Assembly (NCBI GenBank): GCA_019321725.1
Contig: CM033109.1
Coordinates: 9,641,993-9,705,992 of the forward strand
DNA: 64,000 nt
DNA from: Paulownia fortunei
Taxonomy: Eukaryota > Streptophyta > Magnoliopsida > Lamiales > Paulowniaceae
Direction of reading: 5' to 3'
In this document: positions 10,747 through 21,910 of the stretch, one piece after another
Layout: every line of letters begins with the position of its first letter
Numbering within the stretch: position 1 is the first letter of the stretch
Program-made: the position numbers and the translations under genes
Notes under the pieces: model-generated
The model's database searches: none
Seen by the model: the letters and a program-made list of their open reading frames with translations, nothing else
Told to the model about the DNA's origin: nothing

Positions 10747-12613
10747 TGATAAGTTGGTTTTGTACCAATAATTCATATGTCTTTTGATTAACATTTAGTT
10801 TGTTTTCAAGTATTTTTGTTACTTTTTATGCATTTAGTTTGAAATCTTGTAGGTAATGACAATAAGAGAAGATAATGGAAAGAAATCAAAAACTTGGTTG
10901 AAATGTTGAAGAATTCAAGTTGTGGTGCTACTGATGGCAGTTTTTGTATTTTCCTCATAACTCCTGGCCCAAATTTCATATAAACTTGATTCTTAATCCA
11001 ATGGAATGATAAGAGCTATATCTATAAATTTTATGTTACCACAAAATCTATTTCGTTCGATTTCAATAAGAAACATCAAGTTTAATGGTCAGTACCAGAC
11101 TGAACTTTTTTAGTATGATACATCGTGGTATTTAAGGTATAACACTCTTCAAAGATGTCCGATTTAGTTCATTCAGGTGCCCATAGAAATCCAAGACAGA
11201 TATCTAGAATTCATTACATGACAATAAAATCCAATTCAGCCTAAAAAGAGGTCAAAAAGTAGTTTCAATATGATGAACAGTATTAAAGTATTGAAATGAG
11301 GCTGCCAGGACAGAATGCCCGGGCCTAGGCGCCAAACCAGAGCGCCTAGGCACCGTCCGAGGCTTCCAAGACATAATACACAGTGCCTAGGGACCGTTAT
11401 TTCGTGCCTAGGTGTTTCCCTCTAACAAAAAAGATGTTGATGCATTATTTTGGCGACAAGTAGCAATGGATCACGAATTTTGGTATTTTTATGAGATATA
11501 CACATTAGATACACCTATACGTCATTACCCATGTGATGCTCTAGTAGATACACTAAATTGGTGGATAGAAAAAGGAGAAAAAGCCAAGAAAAAGAGAAGG
11601 ATTTCAGGTTTCTTTTGAAGAAAAGCCAAGAAAAGTGGAAGAATTTCAGGATTTCTTTTGGAAGACTCTTGGAGAAAGAATAATTGGGGATAAGTTTAAA
11701 AGGAGAAGATCAACATCAACCAAAATGAGAGGGAGGATTGGTTCTTGGAACCAAAGAAGGCCATTGGGTGCTTGGAGACAAGACCCATTCCATTTTCTGC
11801 AATTCAAGATAAGGAGTTATTCTTGGAGACAAGGAGAGCTTCAACCATTCCTTCCGTTTCACAAATTGGTGAAATTTTTTCATGTTATTTCTTATTTATT
11901 TCTTGAAGTTGTATTCATCCATTATGAACTAAACTTTTCTTTCTAGAGGATGATGTAACTTTATTTGATCCTATGTTTTGAATTCCAAATAATATTAGTT
12001 CAAATTATTCATCTTGTTTGTGTTATCTTGTTTAGTATTTCATCTTGATTAATTGATCACTAATTGAGATTGTTTGACATATGAGATTCGGCACTCGATA
12101 GAGGGAAAATTATACATGATCACAGGGATAACACAACCTAGGAATCGTGGAGTTGAGAAGAAACCTTTGAAGTTTTGAACTTTTATAGAGTTTTATTCTT
12201 AAATTTTTATAGAGATATTGAAATTCATGTTAGAACTCATACTCAATTCGGCACTCGAGAGAAGGAATTGATGAGTGTAGGAATTCTTAACTTACATTTG
12301 TTGTTGACTTGAATTGATATGTTTTGGAAGAAAGAATATAAGTGATAATTAGGTGAGTCATTCTTCTAGAATTTCTTGTGCATAAGATGTTTGTTGAATT
12401 GCTTCTAAAAATTTCATTCTTGTCTTTACATTTTTACCTTACTTTACTGTGTTTGCCAATCATCACTCGATTTTCTAGATAAAATTATGACTATTTGAAC
12501 TATGGTACTTAATGCAACTTTGGATTACAATTCCTATAGGTACGATACTCAACTCACCGTTGTATTAAAACTTGATACCGTGCACTTGCGATTTGTAAAA
12601 TAAATCATAAATA
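10747..12613 (+). repeat. E1 3' LTR
   Basis: Starts TGATAAGTTGG at 10747 and ends at 12613, followed by ATTAT. It carries the same GC-rich block (11300-11420) and the same duplicated TCGGCACTCGA motif (12088, 12248) as the 5' LTR. Confidence 0.9.
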
Positions 12614-12618
12614 ATTAT

Positions 12619-12990
12619 TCATGCTTAATTTTAATTATTGAAGTTGAAAGAATATCTATGACTAAAAAGCATTAACAATTCACAAACTTTTGTTAAAAAC
12701 TTCACAAACTTGTTAAAAAAATAGGGATATATTTCAAGAGTGTTAAAGTTACCTTTTACTCTGCCACTATTTTTCATAGTTTCAATGGACCCAAAAGAAA
12801 ACATGATATCAACTATTCACTCCCCCAACCTAATCGAGACATTATCTCCAATGTCGACAATTGATAGGAAAGTAGAGTTTAGAAGTATTACTTGACATGT
12901 GACTTATTGAAAAATAATGCTGAAACAACACAATATATACACTACTAGTTGAAAATATTAAGGATAAATTTCACAAGTGGAGAGTCAAAT
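12619..12990 (-). other. M 3' non-coding region between E1 and the LOG remnant
   Basis: A+T-rich sequence with no recognisable coding pattern. It continues element M across the E1 insertion. Confidence 0.4.
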
Positions 12991-13658
12991 TCATTTTGTG
13001 TTTTTTTTTCTGTCCCTGTTGGACCAATCCACATAAGCTAAAACTGGATCTGGTTCTGGCACATATGCTAGAAGTTGATCAATCAGTTGGTTAGGTGTTG
13101 GAGCATAAACAAGAATTTGTCTCGTAGAAGGTGAAATAAAACCCTTTTCTACAACATGATCTACAAAAGATAACAAACTATCAAAGAAACCATTAACATT
13201 AAGAATACCTATAAGTTTATGGTGAATGTTGAGTTGTGCCTAAAAGATAACTTGGAATAATTCCTCCAGTGTACCAAAACCATCAAATAGAGTGATGAAT
13301 GTATCCGCATTGTTTAACATGTTAGGCATTCTATTGTGAATATATGATACTTTTAGCTCATATTCAATGGTCATACATGTGATATTTTGTACTGTTAAAG
13401 GTTTTGGGATAATTTCTAAAACTTTAACTCTTTTTACATGAGCAAAATTCCTAAAACTTTGACTCTTTTTACACGAGCAAAAGTGTCAACACTCTCCATT
13501 AACCCTAGACTGCCTTCTCTACACACTAAATGAATTTTTCTTTCTACTAAAGTTCTACCAAGGTTATTGGCAGTCCCTATAAACTCACATTTTTTTCCTG
13601 GATTGGTTTCATAAAAAATACAAATACAGTTGAACTTGCGAGTGGAAGACCTTTCCAT
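12991..13658 (-). pseudogene. Intronless LOG-like pseudogene (cytokinin riboside 5'-monophosphate phosphoribohydrolase)
   Basis: Read on the minus strand, the start codon is at 13658 and the N-terminus CICIFYETNPGKK resembles the LOG start (CVFCGSSPGKK type). REGSLGLMES (around 13520) stands for the family's GGGSxGLMG. In a second frame, FDGFGTLEELFQVI (13287-13245) stands for the signature PGGxGTxxE, with Pro-Gly changed. ILNVNGFFDSLLSFVD, ISPSTRQILV and APTPNQLIDQL follow to the stop near 12991. LOG enzymes release active cytokinin bases from nucleotides in the cytosol. A stop at ~13240, frameshifts and a ~35-bp tandem duplication (13413-13480) make this copy non-functional. LOG genes normally have several introns and none is seen here, so it derives from a spliced mRNA. 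It lies in the 3' region of M, in the same orientation as M. A run of nine A's (minus strand, about 13012-13004) follows the end of similarity and could be a poly(A) trace. Confidence 0.82.
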
Positions 13659-14714
13659 TTTCTTTCATTCATTTTTTTTTTTGAAAATGAGATCTGCAAA
13701 AATAGAGTAAGTATGATGCTATTTATTGAGGTGTGAATAGGGAATACATTTATTACACGTATTTTTCTTTTGTTAGAAAGGTTGAAAATAAGAACACAAA
13801 GTTTGAAAAAAAATTAACTACTACACATGAATGTACACGTAGTTGTGATTGTGGCACACATGTTTCTCTAGTTTTACGTCGAGTAACAGATTAAATGCCC
13901 TCTATGGGTCGAGGATATGCTTTCTATCCAGTTTTTTTATAAATTGGCAAACATGGCCATTTAATGTTAGATTTTCAAGACTATAACGCTCATATTCATC
14001 TCAGAAGTGATTCCATAAATGAAAAATTACACGTTGTACTAATCCACACGAATGTGTCTCAAGAGTCAATATAATGTATCTAAAGACTTCTTACTTAGCC
14101 CATCCATAATGAATTGAATTTTATCTTCTCAATTTTTAGAAACCATTCTTAAGGAATGACACTTTGTGTTGAACTCCATCGAGCACATTTATGATAAAGT
14201 TGCATTTTTTTGCCCTTTATTTTTTGAGTATGTCCTTTTACCAAAACTAAACTTGTATCTAGCAAACAAGTTTGAAAACTCGTATGAAAACTCACCTGCT
14301 ATTCTTACCATTATTTCAATTATCCATCGTATGTCCGCTGGTATGCCCTTGTTCATAAGCATCCTTAATTTTTCAATCTTGGTTTTATAAATTTTTAAAA
14401 TTATATTTTTAGAAAGAAAAGAAAATCACTTCTTGAGAGTTAGAAGAATGTCATCCATTTTGAAAAGAATAAGAAAATAGAATGAGAAAAAGAGAGAAAT
14501 TTTGTACAGAGATTTTAGTTTTTTTGGGAAACTGATAAGTCCAACTTCAATAGCCATGGAGTACCATCATCTGCCACTTAATCGGGAAAAGAAAAAAATA
14601 AAAGAAAGAAGGCCTACAAAGCAAACAAAGTTAGAGAAAATATGTATATATATACACATACTAATCATAACAAGGGTAAGAAAGAAAAAGAATTTCCTCT
14701 TATGAAAATTGATT
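13659..14714 (-). other. M 3' non-coding region between the LOG remnant and pol
   Basis: I recognise no protein in this stretch. Two short runs (14166-14390 and 14502-14705, plus strand) are open but compositionally A+T-driven and without family resemblance. Confidence 0.4.
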
Positions 14715-14905
14715 ATCTAGAAATGGTTTAAATCTTTATCCATTTACTTTGAATGCGTTACCATTTCTAGAATTCTCAATATCAATCATCCCATAGAGAT
14801 ATACGTCTTTTACAACAAAATGACCACTCCACCTTGATCTCAATTTTCTAAGAAATAAATGCAATCATGAATTAGAAATATTAAATAGTTGTTTATCAGG
14901 GAAAG
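14715..14905 (-). pseudogene. M integrase C-terminal tail, core deleted
   Basis: On the minus strand KLRSRWSGHFVVKDVYLYG (~14856-14800) and IENSRNGNAFKVNG are the tail that ends many plant Ty3/gypsy integrases. They are joined directly to FPDKQLFNIS, which normally lies just after RNase H. The zinc-binding and catalytic parts of the integrase (roughly 1 kb) are therefore missing. Confidence 0.75.
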
Positions 14906-16230
14906 TGTCATTAATGGGTGTGGCTTGAAATGAGTCATCAAAAGCAAGTCTTGACAAATGATTAGCCACCATATTCTCTACTCCACCTAATTAGTCTAGG
15001 TTTGACATTTTTTTGACAAAAAATATTTTAAAGTAGCATGATCACCGAAAACAATAACTGGTGCACCGATAAGATAAGATCTAAATTTGTCCAATGCAAA
15101 AATTACAAAAAATAATTATTTTTCAGTTGTTGAATAATTCAATTGAGCATTATTCAAAGTTTTACTTGCATAGTAAATGACATATAGTTTTTTATCTTTT
15201 CTTTCTCCTCAAACAACTCCAACATCATAGTCACTGGCATCACACATTATCTCAGAAGGTAAAGTCCAATCTGGAGGCTGCATGATTAGCAGGCATAAGC
15301 ATGCTTATAAACTTAACAAAAGTATTTTCACAATTTTCAGTCCATTCAAAAATAGTGTCTTTTGTTAGAAGATTACATAAAGGTTTAGATATTATACTAA
15401 AATCTTTGATAAATCTTCTATAAAAACCATCATGTCATAAAAATGATCTTACCTCCTTCACAAACTTTAGTATTGGCAAATTAGCAATTAACTCGATTTT
15501 AGATTTATTTACTTCAATACCTTTTACTAAAATAATGTGTCCAAGAACAATACTAGTTGTTAGTATGAAATGACATTTCTTCCAATTAAGTACAAGATTC
15601 TTTTCTTCATACCTAATCAAATTATTTTTTAAATTAGACAAGCGATCATCAAATGAATTACCAAAAGTAGAAAAATCATCTATGAAGACTTCAAGAAAAC
15701 GTTCAAATATGTCACTAAAAATACTAAACATACATCGTTGGAATGTAGTTGGTGCATTACATAATCCAAAAGGCATCATTTGATATGCAAAAGTACCATA
15801 ATGATATGTAAAAGTGGTTTTCTTTTAATCTTCAAGTGCAATTGTAATTTGATTATATCCATAATACCCATCTAAGAAATAGTAAAATTTATCTTCCACA
15901 ACTCTTTATAAGATTTGATCCATAAAAGGTAATGCAAAATAATGTTTTCTAGTAATTGAGTTGAGTTTCCTATAATCAATGCACATTTATCAACTAGTAA
16001 TAGTCCTAGTTGGAATTAATTCATTATTTTCATTGTTGACTATAGTAATTTTGAATTTCTTAGGTACAACTTGAGTAGGACTCACCTATTCGCTATCAGA
16101 AATAGGATAAATGATTCTATTAACTAAGAATTTAATGACTTCATTTTTCATTACTTTTTTATATTAGGATTTAGCCTTTGTTTCATCTCTCTAGATGATT
16201 TAACATTTTCTTCTAAAAAGATGTTATGTG
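14906..16230 (-). pseudogene. M reverse transcriptase and RNase H remnant
   Basis: The RT frame MMPFGLCNAPTTFQRCM begins at 15779, and the catalytic motif reads FIDD (15686-15675), as in EVFIDDFSTFG. SIVLGHIILVKGIEVNKSKI follows, down to 15480. RNase H remains are YASKTLNNAQLNYSTTEK (~15180) and RSYLIGAPVIVFGDHAT (~15080-15030), then ENMVANHLSRLAFDDS (~14983-14936). Upstream RT (15780-16230) is broken by many stops. The family function is cDNA synthesis. Confidence 0.8.
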
Positions 16231-17280
16231 TGAAAATTTAAAAGGACTAATACCTTTAATGTCAGCAATGGTCCATTCTAAAGCATATTTATGCATTTTC
16301 AGAGTTTCAATCAACTTACCTTCTTGTGATGCATCAAGTTTGGAAGAAATTATTAATGAAAAAGTCTTATTCTCACCCAAGAAAGAGTATTTCAAATTAG
16401 ATGGAAAATGCTTCAAATCAATCATAATAGTTGATGATAAAAGTTTTTCAAACCTTGGCTTTCAAAAATATTTTTCTTGTACGTATGAAAATTCAGATAG
16501 AATATTACAATGAGTCTTTTTACAAATATTTTAGCTTTCAAAACATGTTTTCAAATGATCAAAGGAATTAGTGATAGTAAAATATTATTGAACAAGTTCC
16601 TCAATAGAATCCACTTTTTGTACTTTGACATCTTCTGCAAGTTGCTTACAAATATTAAACACATTTAGTTCCAAATCATATTTCCAAAAGATAACTTCAA
16701 AATACCATTCCTACAATTAATCAAAACATTTGAAGTTGCAAGAAAAGGACGACCTAAAATGATAAAAATATGTGTATGTGTATGTGTATGTGTAATAGGC
16801 TCTGTGTCAAAACAATAAAATCCACTAGAAAGTAAAACTTATCAGTTTGTACCAACACATTTTCTACTACTCTCTTAAGAACTTTAATCGAACGGTCAGC
16901 TAGTTGGAGTACAACAAAAGTTGTTTTAAGTTCTCTCAAAGCTAACTATTCATAAATTGAGAAAGGTAAAAGATTTACACTAGCACAAAAATCAAGCAAA
17001 ACACGCTCTATTCTAGTGTTTCCTATGGTACATGAAATGGTTGGACAACTAGGATTTTTATACTTGGGTGGAGTGAATTGTTGAATGATTGAACTAATAT
17101 TTTCACTTAAAAATATCTTATTTTGTACATGATGTTTTCTTTTGATTGTACACAAATCTTTCAAAAATTTGGCATAAGGTAAAACTTGCTTGATTGCATC
17201 CAACAATGAAATAATCTTGACTTGTTTAAAAACTCCAAAGATTTCAATATTTGAGTTCAATTTCTGATTTAGTTGCAATT
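16231..17280 (-). pseudogene. M protease and protease-RT linker remnant
   Basis: The open frame 17278-16946 (minus) holds SCTIGNTRIERVLLDFCASVN. The active-site motif D-L-G-A-S is DFCAS here, so the catalytic Asp is kept but Gly is lost. The next segment LQLADRSIKVLKRVVENVLV and DKFYFLVDFIVL (16900-16815) completes the domain, after which a TGTGTA microsatellite interrupts it (16770-16794). The linker segment LIETLKMHKYALEWTIADIKG (around 16310-16250) precedes RT, as expected. Confidence 0.8.
16770..16794. repeat. (TGTGTA)n microsatellite inside the protease-coding frame
   Basis: Four units of TGTGTA-type repeat (ATGTGTATGTGTATG...) sit within M pol and translate on the minus strand as an alternating His-Ile run. 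Confidence 0.85.
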
Positions 17281-17299
17281 TTTGAGGAAAATGAGCTAG

Positions 17300-18860
17300 A
17301 GGTGAGTATTTTTCTTTTTCATCATTTTCAAAATCACCTTCATTAAACTTACCTTCATCATCAAGACTATTTCCATTCTTTATTTCTGAAGGTGGATTAG
17401 AAACTTTCTCCTTGGGATGATAGGCTTGTCAACAACCTTTCCATTCCGAAGAATTGTAACCGAATTAGCCTCCTTGATTGAATTTTCATCGGAAGAAGAA
17501 ACATGACACTGAGTGGAAAGATTAGGTTGAGGTTGAGCAGGAAATTTACCTTTTTCAAGATTACGCAAAGAAGTTGTCAGTGTTGAAAGTATGTTCTTGA
17601 TCTCATTGATGGCTTGTAAAATCTGATTATTGATGTTTGTTTGTGCATGCATAAATTCTTGCAAAGTTTTCTCAAGACATTTTATATGTGGAGCTGGATA
17701 AGAAGGAAACTTTAATGGCTTTTATGAATGTAGCGATTGGGCACGGTTCTCATCTCGCAAACTAAAATTGGATGATTTCTTTATTATAAATTGTAAGTTT
17801 CAGAATATGGAGAATGAAAAGACTTTTTGGATGTGCCATGAAATTTGCATGTGCTGGAATATTTGGGCATTTATTGGTAAAATGTCCCACAAGTTCAAGA
17901 ATGCTACAAACTTCTTCATCTTGCATATCCATTTTTTTTTTTACTTTTTTAAGTTTATGGCCTCAACTTTTCTTATTAAACTAGCAATCCTAGCATTTAG
18001 AACATCGTCTTGACTAAAATAATATTTTTCTTTATTACTATTAGCAAGATTAGATCTAATAGAACCTTCGGAAGAATTAACACTATATCATGATTGAGAG
18101 TTTTTTACTAAATGGTCTAGATATTCTAGGGTTTCATCAGGTTTTTTATCAAAAAACTCACCATTACACATTGTTTCAACAAATTGTTTTTTTTCAAGAG
18201 TTCAACCTTTATAAAAGAAACTAATTAAGTGTTATTTCTCAAAACCATGATATGGGCATGAATTCAACAAATTTTTAAATCTTTCCCAACATTGAAAGAA
18301 AGCTTCATTAGAATTTTGAGAAAAATTTTGGGTTTATCTTTTCAAAGCATTTGTTTTATGAGGTGAAAAGAACTGTTCAAAAATTCAGCTTGCATTTCTT
18401 ATCAACTGCCAACTGACCTAAGTTTTAAAGAGTTAAGTCAAGTTAAGGAAAATTGAAATAATTTGAGCTTAACGATCTCATTTGTAGAAGTTTGATCTTC
18501 AAAAGAGACACATACTTCATCAAATTATTTCAGATACAAGCAAGGGCTTTCAGAGTCTAAACCATGAAATTTAGGAAGTAAAAGGATCATATCTGGCTTG
18601 AATAGAAAGTTATTTGCATTGAGAGGGAAAATAAAATACGAAGCAAAAGAATTTCGAGGAGGTTGTAAGTAATAAAGTATGGTACACACCTATTGATTCT
18701 CATTTTCATCGTGGACACTTTCATTTTAGTCATGGTAGAAGTGTGTGGAGGTGACTCAAACAAAGTTTCAAAATTATTTCTAACTAAATGACGAAAATTA
18801 AGATTACAATACCATATGAACATATAACTGTAAACAAAATAAACACACAATATTTGCAAA
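17300..18860 (-). pseudogene. M gag remnant
   Basis: In broken frames the minus strand shows a Retrotrans_gag-like core between about 18500 and 18100 (LNSLKLRSVGS, then WERFKDL-like and FIKV pieces). The C-terminal frame 17664-17380 contains NNQILQAINEIKNILSTLTT, GKFPAQPQPN and VTILRNGKVVDKP, which is common at the end of gag in Athila/Tat-type elements. Gag forms the virus-like particle. Numerous stops occur. Confidence 0.75.
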
Positions 18861-18897
18861 GGAAATATATTTACAAACCTGAATGCTTACCTTACCT

Positions 18898-18915
18898 TCC
18901 CCGACAACGGCCCCA
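18898..18915 (-). other. M primer binding site (tRNA-Asp type)
   Basis: The minus strand reads TGGGGCCGTTGTCGGGGA, 16 of 18 matching TGGCGCCGTTGCCGGGGA. It starts seven bases after the LTR end. Confidence 0.88.
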
Positions 18916-19293
18916 AAAACTTGCTATAATATTAAAGTTGCAAACCCAAGTGCAGGTTGTGTCAAGTAATAAATTTCTTACGAGTTTGAGATCAATTCAC
19001 AGGGAAGTTGTTTGAAGTTTCGGGTTTATATTTCTTAAAAGATGGGTTGAATGTGGTTTAGATTATAAAGAAAAAATTGTGCTATAACTAAGAAATTAAA
19101 GTAATAAAAGTATTGAGAATTAGGGATTCGCTCTTGAGTTTTGGATAGAGAAACGATTATTTATTCTTTTTACCTCTTTTAAATGTCACTATTGGAATCC
19201 ATACATAATAAAGGTTTCAAATGAAAGATGTTATCAAATAGCTCATGCATTAAGGTAATCATAATATTGACTTACTATTTGCAAATTATCTCT

Positions 19294-19634
19294 TAATACC
19301 AATACTTATTTATGGGATCAAGTATTTATGCACATATTTGTCTACAACAAATCAAGGTTTCACGTTAGTAGGCGGTGTAGTAGAACTGTACAATAAGCTA
19401 AATAAACCCAAATATTTATTATACCATTGGTGATACATACAAAAATCGCCACTAAACAAAAAGTATTTTAATGCCAACACTTATTTATGAGATTAAGAAT
19501 TTATGCACACTTTTGTCTATAACAAATCAAGATCTCATGTTAGTAGCAGGTGCAGTAGAACCGTACAATAAGCTAAATAAACTCAAAGTATTTGTTGTAC
19601 CATTGAATACAAAAATCAAGAATCACCACAAAAC
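19294..19634. repeat. Tandem duplication of ~165 bp within the M LTR
   Basis: 19294-19460 and 19468-19634 share long stretches such as ACAATAAGCTAAATAAAC and ACTTATTTATG, with scattered differences. It is an old direct duplication and the solo LTR inserted at its right edge. Confidence 0.8.
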
Positions 19635-21910
19635 TGTAACACCCCTTAACCTAACTGCAGAGCCTAAACAAGCAGATACAGTTAAGTCAAGAAATTTTAA
19701 TTTTTCATCAATATTAGGGTTATGGTTTTAATAAAAGTTCTCATTTTTAGCTATAAGAGAAAGAACTTGAATCATTTTAAACACACCATATACATATATC
19801 AAACTGAGTACATCTGTTTACAAAACCATAATAGAGCGACTTATTTAAAAACAAAACAAAATTTTCAAAATAAACTACAAAACAGCTCGAAGCATGGCAT
19901 ATGAGCAAATCTCTATTCGGCCTCTCTAAAGACTCAGTCAACCTTTAAACCTGTACATTTCCACCTGCATCACATGAATCTAATGAGCTAAAGGCTCAGT
20001 AAGGTAAAACTGATGCAATAACAAATAACGTACATACCAATCACATAAATGATTAAATGCAATATTCAATTTAATAACATTCTTTCATAAATTATTCTTT
20101 AGGGCCCTTGAAGTGTGGTACCTAACTAATAGCGATAGACCATGATTTTCGAAACCTGTTCATAATGATTGGCCAATAAGAGAACTAATACAGGGTTTCC
20201 ATACTTGGTCTTTCAACCTCAGGTATTAGCCGTATTCTATCTCATTCATTGTGGCTTTTCTATATCAATTTTTCAACCTCAAGTATTTGCCACCATTTGG
20301 TGGGTCTGACGGTCCCTCCCGTATCCCTTGTCTACCCGACCATCAATCAAGTACCATACTTCCTTTTAAAAAACCTCATTATATTCTTAATAGTGTCATA
20401 CTTCATGAACTATAAATGCATCAAACATTACATTATTTGACAAATAATAACAATCACATTAAAACATGAACAACATTATATGATTTTTGTGATAGAGCAA
20501 ATGAAAGCTTCAACTTACCTCAAGTCCACTTTGTGGCAAGTGAAAAGACCAATCTATTTGGAAGATAGGATATGTTAAAGGCCTAACATAATCAAATCAT
20601 GTACCATTTAATATCCTTTTTATAAATCATTTAGTCTATTCATATACACTTTTCAATCTTTTGTAAATAATTTCATATCAATTACATAACCTTAAAAATA
20701 ATGCATACTCCATATTTTACTACTAATTCAAGACATTAAACATTAGGGCAGCCATTAAATAACTAATAATTCAAACATAATTACTAGGGCAGCCCCTAAA
20801 ATATAAACACAATCCGAATTAAAATGACATAAACTTGATTCTAACTTAAATTGATTCTAACCTTCAATTAAGCAAACTAATTGCTATTGTTCACAATCAT
20901 TTGTTGGTACCTTCAAACACAATATAATCATTACAAAATCAATAGAAAAAAGTAAATTAAACAATTTCACAAGACTATCAATTTTGCTAAAAACTAGCTT
21001 AATTAACTTGGTTTTGGCTTCAAGTGTACCTTACTTAAGTTTTCAATCATACAAAAATATACTAAAACATGTAACCATCCAACATACTACAAAGTCATCA
21101 GAAGAAACATTGAAAAAGAATATACCTTGATTAAGTTGGAATTAAGCTTCAAAATCAACGGTTTTCAAGCTTAAAAAGGGTAGAACTTGTTCTAGTTTGT
21201 GTTCTATGGATTCCTATGGATTGAATTCAATTTTTGTGAGTATGAAAGTGTAGAAATTTGGGAGAAACTTAGGAGAATAAGGGCTGGTCATTTTTGAGGT
21301 GTTTCCATAAGAAATATGGATGAAAATGATTTCTTTGACCTTTCAAAGAGATGTAAGTGAAGGGTGATGATTGGTTGCATCATGCTTGGTGTCTTCTCAT
21401 GCCAAAAGCCACGTTCATGGGCTAAGGAGATGATAAAAATTGTTGCTTTGGTGTTATAATCAAGTGAAATGCGTTTTAGAATGGTTTTATGCAACCTAGT
21501 CAACCAACCAATCAAATTGCACCATTTTGCATACTTTTAGTTCTTAGCCAAATGTAACATATTTCAAGTAAATATTTAGGCAATTAATCACTTTAGCATA
21601 TAACTAGTATGGAGCAATACAAATAATTCATTTTATGGTCATTCAACACATCAATCTTCCTTAACCGAGATACCGAGCTTTTCACTGCAAAAACGCACTT
21701 AAGGAATATGTTAAATCAAGAAACAAAAGTTTGATCTCATATTTCATGTACTAATGCATGTTAAAGCATAACTAGAGCATCTAACAACAATTATTCAAGT
21801 TCGTGCAATCATGATATTTGTATGCCATAATTCAATAATACACATTGATTAGATGCATATTCATGCAAGATGCTTATTATTGGTTATGTATGAGAGAATT
21901 GGGCATTACA
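19635..21910 (-). mobile_element. Solo LTR of a Ty3/gypsy chromovirus (Tekay/Del-like), TSD AAAAC
   Basis: Starts TGTAACACCCC and ends GGGCATTACA. It is flanked by AAAAC at 19630-19634 and 21911-21915. No PBS, PPT or coding region is present, so it is a single LTR of 2276 bp left by LTR-LTR recombination. Its layout (TGTAACACCC terminus; a segment with TGAGCTAAAGGCTCAG, cf. TGAGCTAATGCTCAG in the T1 LTR at ~44368) matches T1. The strand is inferred from that similarity. Confidence 0.88.

Larger units (their letters stand above)
6004..12613 (+). mobile_element. E1: complete non-autonomous Athila-like LTR retrotransposon (gag-protease only), 6.6 kb
   Basis: Two full LTRs of nearly equal length (1872 and 1867 bp) enclose a 2.9-kb interior that contains a PBS, a truncated gag, part of a protease, a conserved 3' module and a PPT. 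No RT, RNase H or integrase pattern appears in any frame. Both ends show TG...CA-like termini and a perfect ATTAT target duplication. The plan resembles the plant 'TR-GAG' class of non-autonomous elements, which must borrow enzymes from a partner. It is inserted in the 3' region of element M. The LTRs have many differences, so it is not recent. Confidence 0.9.

Noticed and set aside
12991..13658. A functional LOG gene
   Set aside because: It has at least one in-frame stop, a frame change, altered signature residues (Pro-Gly of PGGxGT lost) and a tandem duplication, so it is a pseudogene.
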